Of a stretch of 64,000 nucleotides of DNA, positions 36,633-45,103 are shown piece by piece; position 1 is the stretch's first letter; each line of letters starts with the position of its first letter. The stretch is from an uncultured Flavobacteriaceae bacterium. GTDB taxonomy: Bacteria; Bacteroidota; Bacteroidia; Flavobacteriales; Flavobacteriaceae. Made by a program: the position numbers and the translations under genes. The DNA is taken from positions 186,001 to 250,000 of the forward strand of contig CANLUS010000002.1 in assembly GCA_947494325.1 (NCBI GenBank). The letters run 5' to 3'. Under the pieces are notes generated by a model. It was given only the letters and a program-made list of their open reading frames with translations, did no database searches and was not told the origin of the DNA.

Positions 36633-37658
36633 CTAAACCGGTTCCAGTAAGTTATCCAAAATCTTATTAAATTGATCGTCTAATTCTTCAATAGCCTTCG
36701 CACTTGTAGAGCTTCTAAATGAGTTCGAATATTCCATTTCTCTTTCTTCTATTGAACATAAAACTACGGGAGGCATCGCGCTCTGTTTGTATATCGATCT
36801 TGGTCCAGCGAGAAGCGTCACTATTGCTTTTTCATTATCACTCAATAAAAAACCATTTTGTTCAAGAATGATCTCCTTATATTCTTGTAGCACCGGTACT
36901 TTATTAAATTCTTCTATTTTATCAATTATAATATCTAAAAAAGCAAAATCTAAACTTAGATGTTTACAGAGAATTATAAAAAGCTCTACATCGGTTCTTT
37001 CTTTAATTAAATCTAATATCTGTGCACTAGGTAATATTTTTTCTCGAAACAAATTTTCATTAATTCGATAGTTAAACATTGAAATCTCATTACTCAAAAT
37101 GAATAAATCCTTTAAGGTATAAGTGTTTGAAATAATCTTCTTGAAATTCTCTGAAAATAATATCTCAAAAAGATTAACCACCGACTCTATGCTATTTGTC
37201 GAAGCATCTTTTAACTCTTCAAACAAAAATTTATGGTCAAATAAAAAATCTTGTTCTAAATATTTGTATTCATTTTGAGCGAGGTTTGAAAGGCCCAAAA
37301 ACATAAAAAGATTCTTTCTCTCAATTTTGTTTAGCCATAATAAGCACATGTCAAATTTCTCAAAAATTTGATCTATAAACTCTCTTTTATTTAAATCGAA
37401 CAAAACCAAATCTTTAGATACAAATAGATATGGCTTACTCCGAAGTTCTTCTAATAAGAATTCTGCATTTTTAATTTTTGAATTGATCCTAATTACAAAA
37501 GATAGCATTTTAGATCCTACAATTCTTCTTACTATATTTTGCTCAGCTTTCTCTTCTAAAACAAATAAATCATTGTTTACATTCTGATATACTGGAGTCA
37601 CAATACCTTTTTCTTTTTCTGGAGTTGTAATCGATATGTAACCGTATAATTTGTCCAT
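36633..37658 (-). CDS. Unknown cytoplasmic protein of the SLATT operon
   Basis: 341 residues, no signal peptide or membrane segment. The N-terminal ~95 residues are beta-rich (LYGYISITTPEKEKGIVTPVY...); the rest is mostly helical, rich in Leu, Phe, Lys and Glu, with a C-terminal polar tail. I do not recognise a family. It starts 5 bp after its upstream neighbour and ends 1 bp before the 808-residue protein's start, so stoichiometric co-expression is likely. Confidence 0.6.
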   Translation of the reverse strand: MDKLYGYISITTPEKEKGIVTPVYQNVNNDLFVLEEKAEQNIVRRIVGSKMLSFVIRINSKIKNAEFLLEELRSKPYLFVSKDLVLFDLNKREFIDQIFEKFDMCLLWLNKIERKNLFMFLGLSNLAQNEYKYLEQDFLFDHKFLFEELKDASTNSIESVVNLFEILFSENFKKIISNTYTLKDLFILSNEISMFNYRINENLFREKILPSAQILDLIKERTDVELFIILCKHLSLDFAFLDIIIDKIEEFNKVPVLQEYKEIILEQNGFLLSDNEKAIVTLLAGPRSIYKQSAMPPVVLCSIEEREMEYSNSFRSSTSAKAIEELDDQFNKILDNLLEPV

Positions 37659-37663
37659 ATATC

Positions 37664-38452
37664 TTATACTATTTCATTTTTTTTAATTAAATAATCCTTA
37701 AATTTATCTTTAGCATATTCAATTATTCTAGAAATTCCTAATTCTCTAATTGAAGTGGGGTATGTATCTATTTTAGCAAACATTGTGTCTGAAACAGGCT
37801 TGAAAAATTTTAATTTCTCTTCAGGAAAAATCACATACTCGACATTACTCTTATCTAGTGTCAGTTCTGTACTATTATGAACCTCGATTGATTTAGATCT
37901 GTTTTTATCAATAAACGCGCTTTCGATGGTATTTAAATCCATGTATTTTTCTGCAAACAAGGTTACTAGATCTTCTTCATTTGCTACTAACTTTCCAGAT
38001 AAGTAATTTTCATTGTTTCCAAAAAAGAAGCTGACTAATTTTCTTGAAACTATGTGATACTCCGTTTCATTTATCTTACACTCTAAGAATTTCTTAACAT
38101 CCTTGACAGTAATCTTAGGTCCTTTTAGGTTTTTGTCTTTAATATAATCATAGATTAAACCTCCGGTGTCGATTGGGTAAATACTTTTAATATTTAATGA
38201 TTCATCTTGAGGTTTTATAAAAAAGAAAACAGGATATGACCAATCTTCTTTAGCATATACCGGTTGACCATAAAAAAAATAAAGAATTTTTTCACCAAAT
38301 ATTTCGCATTCGTGTGGGATCAATTTTCCAGAATCCAAAATATGCTGACAAGTATTTATGTCACTATTATGCGTGAGGGGCAATAAATCCAAAGCCATTG
38401 CAACACTATCCGAAACCTTTTCTATATTTTTATCGAAACTAAATACACCCAT
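37664..38452 (-). CDS. Unknown protein, possible ADP-ribosyltransferase-like fold
   Basis: 262 residues. The stretch LTHNSDINTCQHILDSGKLIPHECEIFGEKILYFFYGQPVY (residues 26-66) has the order of the first ART strand and helix: a His in the nucleotide-binding position (His28), helix ending in a Gly-Lys turn, then a Tyr-rich strand. The conserved YFFYG-x-P-x-Y block recurs in uncharacterised bacterial proteins. A catalytic Glu could not be fixed. The ART call is inference. It follows the SLATT-like gene by 2 bp. Confidence 0.5.
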   Translation of the reverse strand: MGVFSFDKNIEKVSDSVAMALDLLPLTHNSDINTCQHILDSGKLIPHECEIFGEKILYFFYGQPVYAKEDWSYPVFFFIKPQDESLNIKSIYPIDTGGLIYDYIKDKNLKGPKITVKDVKKFLECKINETEYHIVSRKLVSFFFGNNENYLSGKLVANEEDLVTLFAEKYMDLNTIESAFIDKNRSKSIEVHNSTELTLDKSNVEYVIFPEEKLKFFKPVSDTMFAKIDTYPTSIRELGISRIIEYAKDKFKDYLIKKNEIV

Positions 38453-38454
38453 AA

Positions 38455-38916
38455 TTAGCTCTTTCTAATGGATGACCATTCATTATTTGTTTCATCTAAA
38501 ACCTTTTGAATACGTGTTTTAAATTCTTCAAGAGCTTGGAGTGTTATATCCTTAGTATCCTTACCTGCAACGAAGTAATCATAATCATCTTTTATTTTTT
38601 TTAGTTCATTAGTAGTAGATGTATATATTATCCAAAATCTTTTATTGTTGAAGAATGCATTGTACGTCGCAATACTCGTAATTATGACTCCTAGAATCAT
38701 AGAAACAACTTCAGTATACTTGTCAAAAGAATGCCCATTTATACTGTACTTGCTTAGACCTGATGCAAAGGTTACTAAAGAACCCAAGACAATTACTAAA
38801 AAGTGTACCATAAAGGTCTTACTGCGATTGTATTTCCGTCTTTTCTCAAAAGAATCTAGTTGTTCAGAAATACTATTCTGAATAAATTCTTGTTTTGCAA
38901 GTATTTCATTTTCCAT
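38455..38916 (-). CDS. SLATT-like (DUF4231-type) two-TM protein
   Basis: 153 residues. A basic amphipathic N-terminus (residues 1-34), TM1 at ~35-54 (FMVHFLVIVLGSLVTFASGL), a short loop, TM2 at ~68-89 (TEVVSMILGVIITSIATYNAFF) and a coiled tail with NKRFWIIYTSTTNELKKIKDDYDYF are the SLATT layout. SLATT proteins are predicted pore-forming effectors in nucleotide-linked conflict systems. It is the first gene of the operon, with its start 30 bp past an AT-rich promoter-like region. No CD-NTase or SLOG gene is adjacent. Confidence 0.7.
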   Translation of the reverse strand: MENEILAKQEFIQNSISEQLDSFEKRRKYNRSKTFMVHFLVIVLGSLVTFASGLSKYSINGHSFDKYTEVVSMILGVIITSIATYNAFFNNKRFWIIYTSTTNELKKIKDDYDYFVAGKDTKDITLQALEEFKTRIQKVLDETNNEWSSIRKS

Positions 38917-39486
38917 TTAGATGCAGTTTTTTTATATACCAATACAACGCATAATATGATTGAATTAAGGGCATAGCAATGCTATTCTTCAATCAAAATC
39001 ACGTAAATTTTTAGGGTGAATTACACTTTTGTAGATGGCATTTTAGGGGTTTATTATGCAGGGTTAAATTAATTGATAGCAACGAGTATTTCTACTATAA
39101 CAAACTCATTTAGGTATTGCTCTGGCGTATAACAATCAAAATTAAATTATTGATTATTAAAACGTTGCTAATGTCTAATGTGAAATTAATTAAAAGGAGT
39201 ATAAAATATATACGGTAAAACACCCCAATTATTACGGTTTTACCATAATAGATTTAAGTGAAAGATTGATTTTGAGTAGAATAATCAAATCTAAAAGAGC
39301 TTCCCTCCTATGTTGGTTTGCCTACAAAGTGTTTCATTAACTTCTACAGACAAGTTTATATTTAAAAGGAAGGGTTCTTATGGTATGAGTTAGTTCTTAT
39401 TAAATTAGTTCGTTGAACAAATTCTTAACACGTCGCACTACTTTTATCAAATCGAAGAATGAGGTTAACCTTTATGACTGCATGAA
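38917..39486. other. Gene-poor spacer upstream of the SLATT operon
   Basis: 570 bp, no gene. It contains copy B of the shared motif (39214-39248). It also holds a weak partial resemblance to the direct repeats: CATAATAT near 38950 and TACACTTTTG at 39022-39031, but 74 nt apart instead of 19. The SLATT promoter should lie near 38920-38970. Confidence 0.45.
39214..39248 (+). promoter_or_regulatory. Shared candidate operator, copy B
   Basis: GGTAAAACACCCCAATTATT followed by ACGGTTTTACC, containing the perfect 8-bp inverted repeat GGTAAAAC/GTTTTACC. 20 of the first 24 positions equal copy A at 31133-31156. It lies ~300 bp upstream of the minus-strand SLATT operon. Confidence 0.5.
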
Positions 39487-40053
39487 CTATTTAGGCAATC
39501 GGTTCTTTACGGTTAAAATCTGCCCCATATGATTTGCAGAATGTTCCATCACATGATACCAAATATATTGGTAATTAAGTCCTTCTTCTAAATTTGATAC
39601 AAACCACGCATCATCTTTGGTTTTGAGTTCTTTCAAGGTCGTTTCGCGTACTTCATTCCATAAATCCAAATAAAATTTGATGGGCTCACCTTTCACTATG
39701 CTCTTTACTTTTTCATTAATCTCACTGGCAATACCAAATTTTTTCAGCTCCTCTTTCGTCCAATCTCGATCTTTTAATGTTGCGGTTTGATAATACGATT
39801 CTGTTGATACCAGATGCATTAGTAAGGCTCCTATACTATTAGCATTAGCATCATACATAAAATCAACTTGCGATTGATCTAGATCTTTCACGTGTTCGGT
39901 AATTCTATCTTTTAAATCCTCCAACATATAAACCATTGAGCCAATTTTTGGAGCATACCCCTCAACTGATTTCATTTCACGTTGGGCATTCAACAACGTT
40001 ATTGATAATACTAGCAGCAAAAATGTAATACTGGTTTTTAAAGATTTCATCAT
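39487..40053 (-). CDS. DinB-family exported protein
   Basis: 188 residues with a signal peptide (LKTSITFLLLVLSITLLNAQ). The DinB four-helix pattern is present: IGALLMHLVSTESYYQ and a C-terminal HVMEHSANHMGQI, which supply the three His metal ligands. DinB-like proteins are metal-dependent and include thiol-dependent transferases; the reaction here is unknown. The second codon is also ATG, so 40050 is an equal start. Confidence 0.8.
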   Translation of the reverse strand: MMKSLKTSITFLLLVLSITLLNAQREMKSVEGYAPKIGSMVYMLEDLKDRITEHVKDLDQSQVDFMYDANANSIGALLMHLVSTESYYQTATLKDRDWTKEELKKFGIASEINEKVKSIVKGEPIKFYLDLWNEVRETTLKELKTKDDAWFVSNLEEGLNYQYIWYHVMEHSANHMGQILTVKNRLPK

Positions 40054-40196
40054 GTCGTATTTAAAATTTATGTGCGAAAAATACTACTTATAATTATTCG
40101 ATCCTCTTAAAAGATCGTTAATATAACATTCACAGTACAGTAACTACCTTTCACAAATTTGTAAACGATTCTAGATTTACTATGGATTCGTATTTG

Positions 40197-40688
40197 TTAG
40201 ACGATCAAGTAGGTTTTTGATTTTTCTCCAGATAAAGTAGCGAGCCCCATGCCGCCAAATACTGCCGCCATAAAGGCCAGTGAAATTCTTACCACATGCA
40301 GTTTCCCCCAGGTATCTAAAGTGCCTGTTATTTGTGATAATTCAATTGTTCGATCGGCGAAAGAAGAGTTTACTCCCACAAAATAGCTTATGGTAATTGC
40401 CATAACGCTCACACTTAATAAAAATGAAATCGCCCAATAAACTCTACTTTGTTTATTTTTTAAAACCAATATAAAGCAAAGAAGGGGTAAAAACAGACTC
40501 GACATAACCAGTGGCCCTGTAGTATCCATGATTCCCGATGCGTAGTCAACATACCAATCTAGAAAATCTGAAGGTGACGATTGCTTCCAAAAAGACAGTA
40601 TAGCCGTATATAACATAAGCATCGCACCAAAAAATGCTCCTAAACAGGCAATACTTACAATTTGAATTAAAATGGATATTTTTTTCAT
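40197..40688 (-). CDS. DUF1772-like four-TM membrane protein
   Basis: 163 residues, four hydrophobic segments (~6-30, 57-77, 85-107, 128-150), consistent with the DUF1772/anthrone oxygenase-like family of small membrane proteins. The gene starts 6 bp after the ABM lipoprotein gene stop and is in the MarR-controlled unit. Function is unknown; co-occurrence with ABM domains suggests oxidative handling of small aromatic compounds. Confidence 0.65.
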   Translation of the reverse strand: MKKISILIQIVSIACLGAFFGAMLMLYTAILSFWKQSSPSDFLDWYVDYASGIMDTTGPLVMSSLFLPLLCFILVLKNKQSRVYWAISFLLSVSVMAITISYFVGVNSSFADRTIELSQITGTLDTWGKLHVVRISLAFMAAVFGGMGLATLSGEKSKTYLIV

Positions 40689-40694
40689 CTATAT

Positions 40695-41102
40695 TTATTC
40701 GCTAATAACAGTATACAGCGACGGATTAGCCTTAAGACCTGCAGGGGGTTGCACACCTAGTTCTTTTGCCATCTTTTGACTTGCCTCTGTAAATGCTTTC
40801 GGACTTTCCCAAACCGCAACGTTTATTAACATGAATTTCGCGTTGTCTTGTATAGATTGGTGCAATTTTGTAGAAATATAACCTGGTTGTTCTTTTAGAA
40901 AATCTCTACACGCCTCCCAATAGATAATTGATTCTTGTAGCTTATCAGCCGGAACTTCAAAAGGGTTAATAAGAGTGATAGATGGTGATTTGGTAGTTTT
41001 CATAGTTGGTTCATTTTTAGAAGTAGTCTCCCCTTCGGTTCTATTTTCAGTGCAAGACATCGTTAAAGAAAAGCAGACCAATAGTAGTAGTATATTTTTC
41101 AT
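40695..41102 (-). CDS. Antibiotic biosynthesis monooxygenase (ABM)-domain lipoprotein
   Basis: ~135 residues from the ATG at 41102, giving signal MKNILLLLVCFSLTMSC with a lipobox. A further upstream ATG (41132) falls 3 nt from the -7 box and is unlikely. The mature part (ITLINPFEVPADKLQESIIYWEACRDFLKEQPGYISTKLHQSI) is the ABM ferredoxin-like fold. Target chemistry is unknown. It lies under a promoter with two perfect palindromes next to the divergently ordered MarR gene, so MarR control is likely. Confidence 0.8.
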   Translation of the reverse strand: MKNILLLLVCFSLTMSCTENRTEGETTSKNEPTMKTTKSPSITLINPFEVPADKLQESIIYWEACRDFLKEQPGYISTKLHQSIQDNAKFMLINVAVWESPKAFTEASQKMAKELGVQPPAGLKANPSLYTVISE

Positions 41103-41110
41103 ATTTTGAT

Positions 41111-41142
41111 TTGTTATAACAATTGTTGTCATGACAAATATA
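41111..41142 (-). promoter_or_regulatory. ABM promoter with two tandem perfect palindromes (MarR operators)
   Basis: TTGTTATAACAA (41111-41122) and TTGTCATGACAA (41126-41137) are perfect 12-bp palindromes lying in the transcription-start region of the ABM gene. The -7 box is TATATTTG at 41135-41142 on the minus strand. CATGACAAATATA (41130-41142) recurs exactly upstream of marR at 41613-41625. Confidence 0.75.
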
Positions 41143-41153
41143 TAAATAAAAAA

Positions 41154-41588
41154 TTATTCAGTCAAATTCTTAATAATTTTTTTAGAAATTACATTGTATC
41201 CTTTCATATCTTTCTTACTAATACCTTTAGAAATCTTATCTAAAATAGTGTCAGCTATGGGTTCAACCAAATCACGAATCTCCACTCCTTTCGTGGTAAT
41301 AGATAGTTTCCAGCTCCGGCGATCGTTGGCATCTGCTTGTCTAATTACGAGTCCTTTTTTTTCTAGCTTATCAACCATTCTCGTAATATTGGCATTGTCT
41401 TTAAACGTTAGTCTTGCCACTTCTTTTTGTGTCAACCCAGTTTTTTCATTTAGTCTATTTAGTACTGCCCATTGCTCTGGAGTTACATCAATATCATTCT
41501 TTTTGATAGCAGAACTTAATTCTCTCTTTAACAAAAGCGCTGTCATATTAATTAAATAACCTGCAGATTGATCTAAAAATGAGTCCAT
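41154..41588 (-). CDS. MarR-family transcriptional regulator
   Basis: 144 residues. The winged HTH region (LTQKEVARLTFKDNANITRMVDKLEKKGLVIRQADANDRRSWKLSITTKG) is typical of MarR. It probably represses itself and the ABM-DUF1772 pair: both promoters carry the same CATGACAAATATA sequence and palindromic sites. The inducing compound is unknown. The start ATG is at 41588. Confidence 0.9.
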   Translation of the reverse strand: MDSFLDQSAGYLINMTALLLKRELSSAIKKNDIDVTPEQWAVLNRLNEKTGLTQKEVARLTFKDNANITRMVDKLEKKGLVIRQADANDRRSWKLSITTKGVEIRDLVEPIADTILDKISKGISKKDMKGYNVISKKIIKNLTE

Positions 41589-41593
41589 ATTAT

Positions 41594-41625
41594 TTGTTAT
41601 GTAATTAGTTTACATGACAAATATA
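41594..41625 (-). promoter_or_regulatory. marR promoter and autoregulatory operator
   Basis: TTGTTATGTAA (41594-41604) and TTACATGACAA (41610-41620) form an inverted repeat with one mismatch in 11. The -7 box TATATTTG is at 41618-41625 on the minus strand. This parallels the operators in front of the ABM gene. Confidence 0.65.
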
Positions 41626-41629
41626 GGAA

Positions 41630-43600
41630 TTATTGATTCACAAAGGCAGGCACCACAATTTTAGAAATTTGAGTCATTATTGTATCGTCACTATCGTGAC
41701 CAGAAATAACAATGGTTAGGTCAAGTTCGTCAATTACAATCACACGTTGCCCCCCTCCGCCCCAGGCAAAGGCAGCATTATAACTCTTGCTACCCACTTT
41801 GATGAATGTTTGATACCAAAAATAACCGTATCGATAGTCTTTAGGCATCCAATCTTGTGTAGGTTTCACAAGGCCTCTAGTAGCTTTATCGAGATACGCT
41901 TTTGAAATGAGCTGTTCGCCATTTAGTTTACCCTTATTGAGCACTAAATGACCCAATTTGAGCATGTCGCGAGATAAGAAATTAACTCGCCACCCTGCCT
42001 CTGGCAATCCACTACTATGAGATGACCATTTATATTCTGTTATTCCAAGTTTATCTAATAACTCCTTTTTAATAAAGTCTTCTGCCGTGCCTGGCACCAC
42101 GGCATCAATAACTGTCATAACCAGCATAGGATTAAAATTACCATACAAATATGTCTGCGACGCCTTGGTTATTGGTTTACTTTGCTCCAACAATGTTTGT
42201 ACCAAACCCTGGCCTTTTAATCGAAGGGTATCTTTTTCAATTTCTTTCCATGATTCGAGATCAATAGTGAGCCCACCATGCATCGTTAAAGCCTTATGAA
42301 GCGTAATTTTCTCAGCTCCTTTTACAATTTTTTTAGGATCAACATCTTTTAGAAAACTAATCAAAGGTTTGTCTAAATCTTCCATAGATAGGTAACCCAT
42401 TTGAATGGCTCTACCCAATACCAAACTAGTATATGCCTTTACTGCCGATGCTTGACCGTGAGGCACATTAATACGTCCTTTTTTATAATAAGATTCAAAG
42501 ACTAGTTTATTTTTATGTGAAATGAGCAAGGCATCATAACTCCCATGTTTGCCCTCAAAAATCTCTTTTGATAATTTGAGGATTGTATTTTTATGAAGAT
42601 TATTCACTGTTAATGTATCTACTAATAATACATCTTTTCTATTTTCTGGCGTGGTACTTATATAGGGATTATTGAGATGTGGAATCGACCAGAATGAGCC
42701 TTCATATGTTTTATTCGAGATATGACTCATCATTGATGACAACCAAGCAACACTGCGAATCGCTGTTGTGGGAAAGGCAGTTTGATGACTCCCATCAATT
42801 ACTTCTTTTAATACTGACAATCCAGCATCTCTTCGATCATTTAATAATTTAACAAAAGCATCGATAGGTTCGGTAGTCGTCTTATTTTCTAAGGATCCAT
42901 ACGCAATAAAAACGTTGGCATTTAAACTCTTAGCCCCCCTTTTGGCATTCAGCTCCGTCAGGTATGGAATTTCATTTTTAATCGTTGGACTCCCTATAAT
43001 ATAATTGTTAAATGTATCTGGTTGTGCTAGTAATATATAGGCTCCGAATTCGCCACTAAGTGAGTATCCAAAATACGTGCGGCTGTTTGGATCAGTACGA
43101 TAGGTATTGTCAATATATTGAATGACATCATTTCGAATGAACTCTAAATGTTTATTCGCTTCTCCTAATTGATATTTTTTTTGAACTTCTGGATTACTGT
43201 GCTTACTCATTGAGTAGTCACGAAACCTACTCACATGTGCTCCTACTTCTTTTTTAAGATCTTCATTACTATCTGTTTGCCAAGAAATCCCAACAAGGAT
43301 AACATCTTCTAGTATATATTCTGTAGCACCAGAAAGTAGTTCAAGATGCCACATGGCATCGGTATAATACAATACCGGATAGGACTTGTTTTCGTTCTCA
43401 GAATAATCTTCTGGTAACTCTATATACAATTCATAGCTTCTTTTTGTTTTAGAATCTTTTATAGGAATCACCTGAATTTGTGGGGCTACCAAGGGAGTAC
43501 CTTCTTTAGTTGAAGCGAAATCTTTTACATCTTTTTCTTGTGCTAAAATACTATTCGCAAACAAAGAGATGCATAGTACTATTACTTTAATCGTTTTCAT
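41630..43600 (-). CDS. Fusion of esterase-type alpha/beta hydrolase and class-C beta-lactamase-like serine hydrolase
   Basis: 656 residues with a signal peptide. Residues ~30-290 are an esterase-D-type hydrolase with GYSLSGEFG (G-x-S-x-G nucleophile elbow). Residues ~340-650 are a beta-lactamase/penicillin-binding-like serine hydrolase with S-x-x-K in SAVK, YLYGN as the tyrosine motif, and a C-terminal AFAWGGGGQRVIVIDE block. Both active sites look intact. Such proteins hydrolyse esters or cell-wall-type substrates; resistance activity cannot be assumed. The fusion is unusual, though the two parts are standard. It stands beside a related but inactive-looking lipoprotein. Confidence 0.8.
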   Translation of the reverse strand: MKTIKVIVLCISLFANSILAQEKDVKDFASTKEGTPLVAPQIQVIPIKDSKTKRSYELYIELPEDYSENENKSYPVLYYTDAMWHLELLSGATEYILEDVILVGISWQTDSNEDLKKEVGAHVSRFRDYSMSKHSNPEVQKKYQLGEANKHLEFIRNDVIQYIDNTYRTDPNSRTYFGYSLSGEFGAYILLAQPDTFNNYIIGSPTIKNEIPYLTELNAKRGAKSLNANVFIAYGSLENKTTTEPIDAFVKLLNDRRDAGLSVLKEVIDGSHQTAFPTTAIRSVAWLSSMMSHISNKTYEGSFWSIPHLNNPYISTTPENRKDVLLVDTLTVNNLHKNTILKLSKEIFEGKHGSYDALLISHKNKLVFESYYKKGRINVPHGQASAVKAYTSLVLGRAIQMGYLSMEDLDKPLISFLKDVDPKKIVKGAEKITLHKALTMHGGLTIDLESWKEIEKDTLRLKGQGLVQTLLEQSKPITKASQTYLYGNFNPMLVMTVIDAVVPGTAEDFIKKELLDKLGITEYKWSSHSSGLPEAGWRVNFLSRDMLKLGHLVLNKGKLNGEQLISKAYLDKATRGLVKPTQDWMPKDYRYGYFWYQTFIKVGSKSYNAAFAWGGGGQRVIVIDELDLTIVISGHDSDDTIMTQISKIVVPAFVNQ

Positions 43601-43655
43601 AATAATCGTGTCTTATTATTGATGGATATTGTTATAATTTTATGTGTGGGATATA

Positions 43656-44906
43656 TTATTCAAGATCGAATAGTCCAGATTTAGAGAGCTGTCGAGAAAT
43701 GACATCAAGTTGATTTCTTTCGCGATCAATATTTGACGTTCCAAAAAATGCAATCACCAAATCTTTAGAGGGAGAGATATATAGTCCTTGGCCTCCATGA
43801 GCACCTTTATAAAAATCGCCATCTTCGAATACTGCACCCCATTGATAATTGCTATAGATCGATTCTTTAAAATTACGTGACGTCTTTATAAGGTTTTTAT
43901 TTACATTCCCTATTTTTGATAAGTGTGCATCTGAAATTATTGAGTTGGCGTTCTTTCTGCCACTAGGTGTAAAAGCCAACCCAAATCTAGCAAGATCTCT
44001 AAGGGTTGTTGACATGCCATCGGCATATGATATAGTGCTCCCATTTTTATTGACTCCTATTAGGGCACTATATTCTGAACCTATCTTTTTCCATATTTCC
44101 TGTTCTATAAAATCGCGAAAGGTAAGACCACTTATTTTTTCGACAAGTAGCGTTAACAACATAGCATCGGCATTCGACCATTGGTACACCGTTCCTGATG
44201 GCTTTGCTGATTTTGCTGTAGCTAAATCTTTAATGGGATCAAAACTCGCCTCATAGTTCTCTAATGGAACACGATCTATTCCAGAACTCATGGCGAGAAT
44301 ATCTTTTATTGGTACCCCTTCCCAACCCGAATTTTTAAGAGCATCAAAGTAGAAATCAATTGGTTTGCTAGTATCAATTAAACCGTTATCCTCCAAAATA
44401 GCAATTGAAGTGCTCACAAAGACTTGGGTTATGACCATATTGATATGTAAATCGCTTGGAAACATTCTCGGATAACCTTCAAAAACAATGTTACCTTTAT
44501 GAATGATAATGATGCCATTTACTTCTACCTGTTGTACATACTCGTTTAATGTAAGTCCTCCACCTTTTTTTAAATCAGTCGATGTGATATAATTTTTCAC
44601 ATCATCTCTCGGTGTTTCTTTCAGAATTTTTGGTGTATCAGATCTAAGAATTCGTGCGTGCTTCTGAATTTGGGAGAAATTGAGATAAAAGTACCGTTCT
44701 AAATCGCCATATTCAGTCCAATTGCCTCCTTCATATATTCGTTTATGAAATCCATAAATTTCTTCTTTTGTAAATCCGGTATAATTATACGTTTCATAAT
44801 TTGGGCTCGTTGTACTGCTAATATTAGCTTCTTTTTGTGGCTCGTTTTTACAGGCAAGAAAAAGAACAATTAAAAATAATAGTCCTGTTCGGGTTTTCAT
44901 GATCAC
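43656..44906 (-). CDS. Beta-lactamase-fold lipoprotein lacking the catalytic residues
   Basis: 416 residues with a lipoprotein signal (LLFLIVLFLACK). The fold is a serine beta-lactamase/esterase type: the helix VFVSTSIAILEDNGLIDTSKPI follows the place of S-x-x-K, which here reads V158-I-T-Q161. The tyrosine motif reads YQWSN (Trp243 in place of Tyr) and the terminal GAHGGQG is kept. Ser, Lys and Tyr are therefore all replaced, so a binding or regulatory role, not catalysis, is likely. It lies next to the intact fusion paralogue. Confidence 0.75.
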   Translation of the reverse strand: MIMKTRTGLLFLIVLFLACKNEPQKEANISSTTSPNYETYNYTGFTKEEIYGFHKRIYEGGNWTEYGDLERYFYLNFSQIQKHARILRSDTPKILKETPRDDVKNYITSTDLKKGGGLTLNEYVQQVEVNGIIIIHKGNIVFEGYPRMFPSDLHINMVITQVFVSTSIAILEDNGLIDTSKPIDFYFDALKNSGWEGVPIKDILAMSSGIDRVPLENYEASFDPIKDLATAKSAKPSGTVYQWSNADAMLLTLLVEKISGLTFRDFIEQEIWKKIGSEYSALIGVNKNGSTISYADGMSTTLRDLARFGLAFTPSGRKNANSIISDAHLSKIGNVNKNLIKTSRNFKESIYSNYQWGAVFEDGDFYKGAHGGQGLYISPSKDLVIAFFGTSNIDRERNQLDVISRQLSKSGLFDLE

Positions 44907-45103
44907 TTATAGTTATAGATAGTTAGAAATATCTTGTTAATTAGTGAATGAAATTAGAGAATACTTCTTGTTTAATTCTTTAAACATTACAAGCTTCAAA
45001 AATAAATGACAAAACTATTTCGTCATTGATATATGGCTTTTGTAAGAAATTAAGAGAATTTTTATTTCTAGATAGTATCTTTAGTAGCTGTTAAATTAAT
45101 TTT

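Noticed and set aside
33503-38916. CBASS, retron or Thoeris system
   Set aside because: No CD-NTase, reverse transcriptase, TIR or SIR2-like motifs were seen in the operon.
38945-39031. Third copy of the direct repeat
   Set aside because: Only CATAATAT and TACACTTTTG are shared and their spacing is 74 nt instead of 19; too weak to count.
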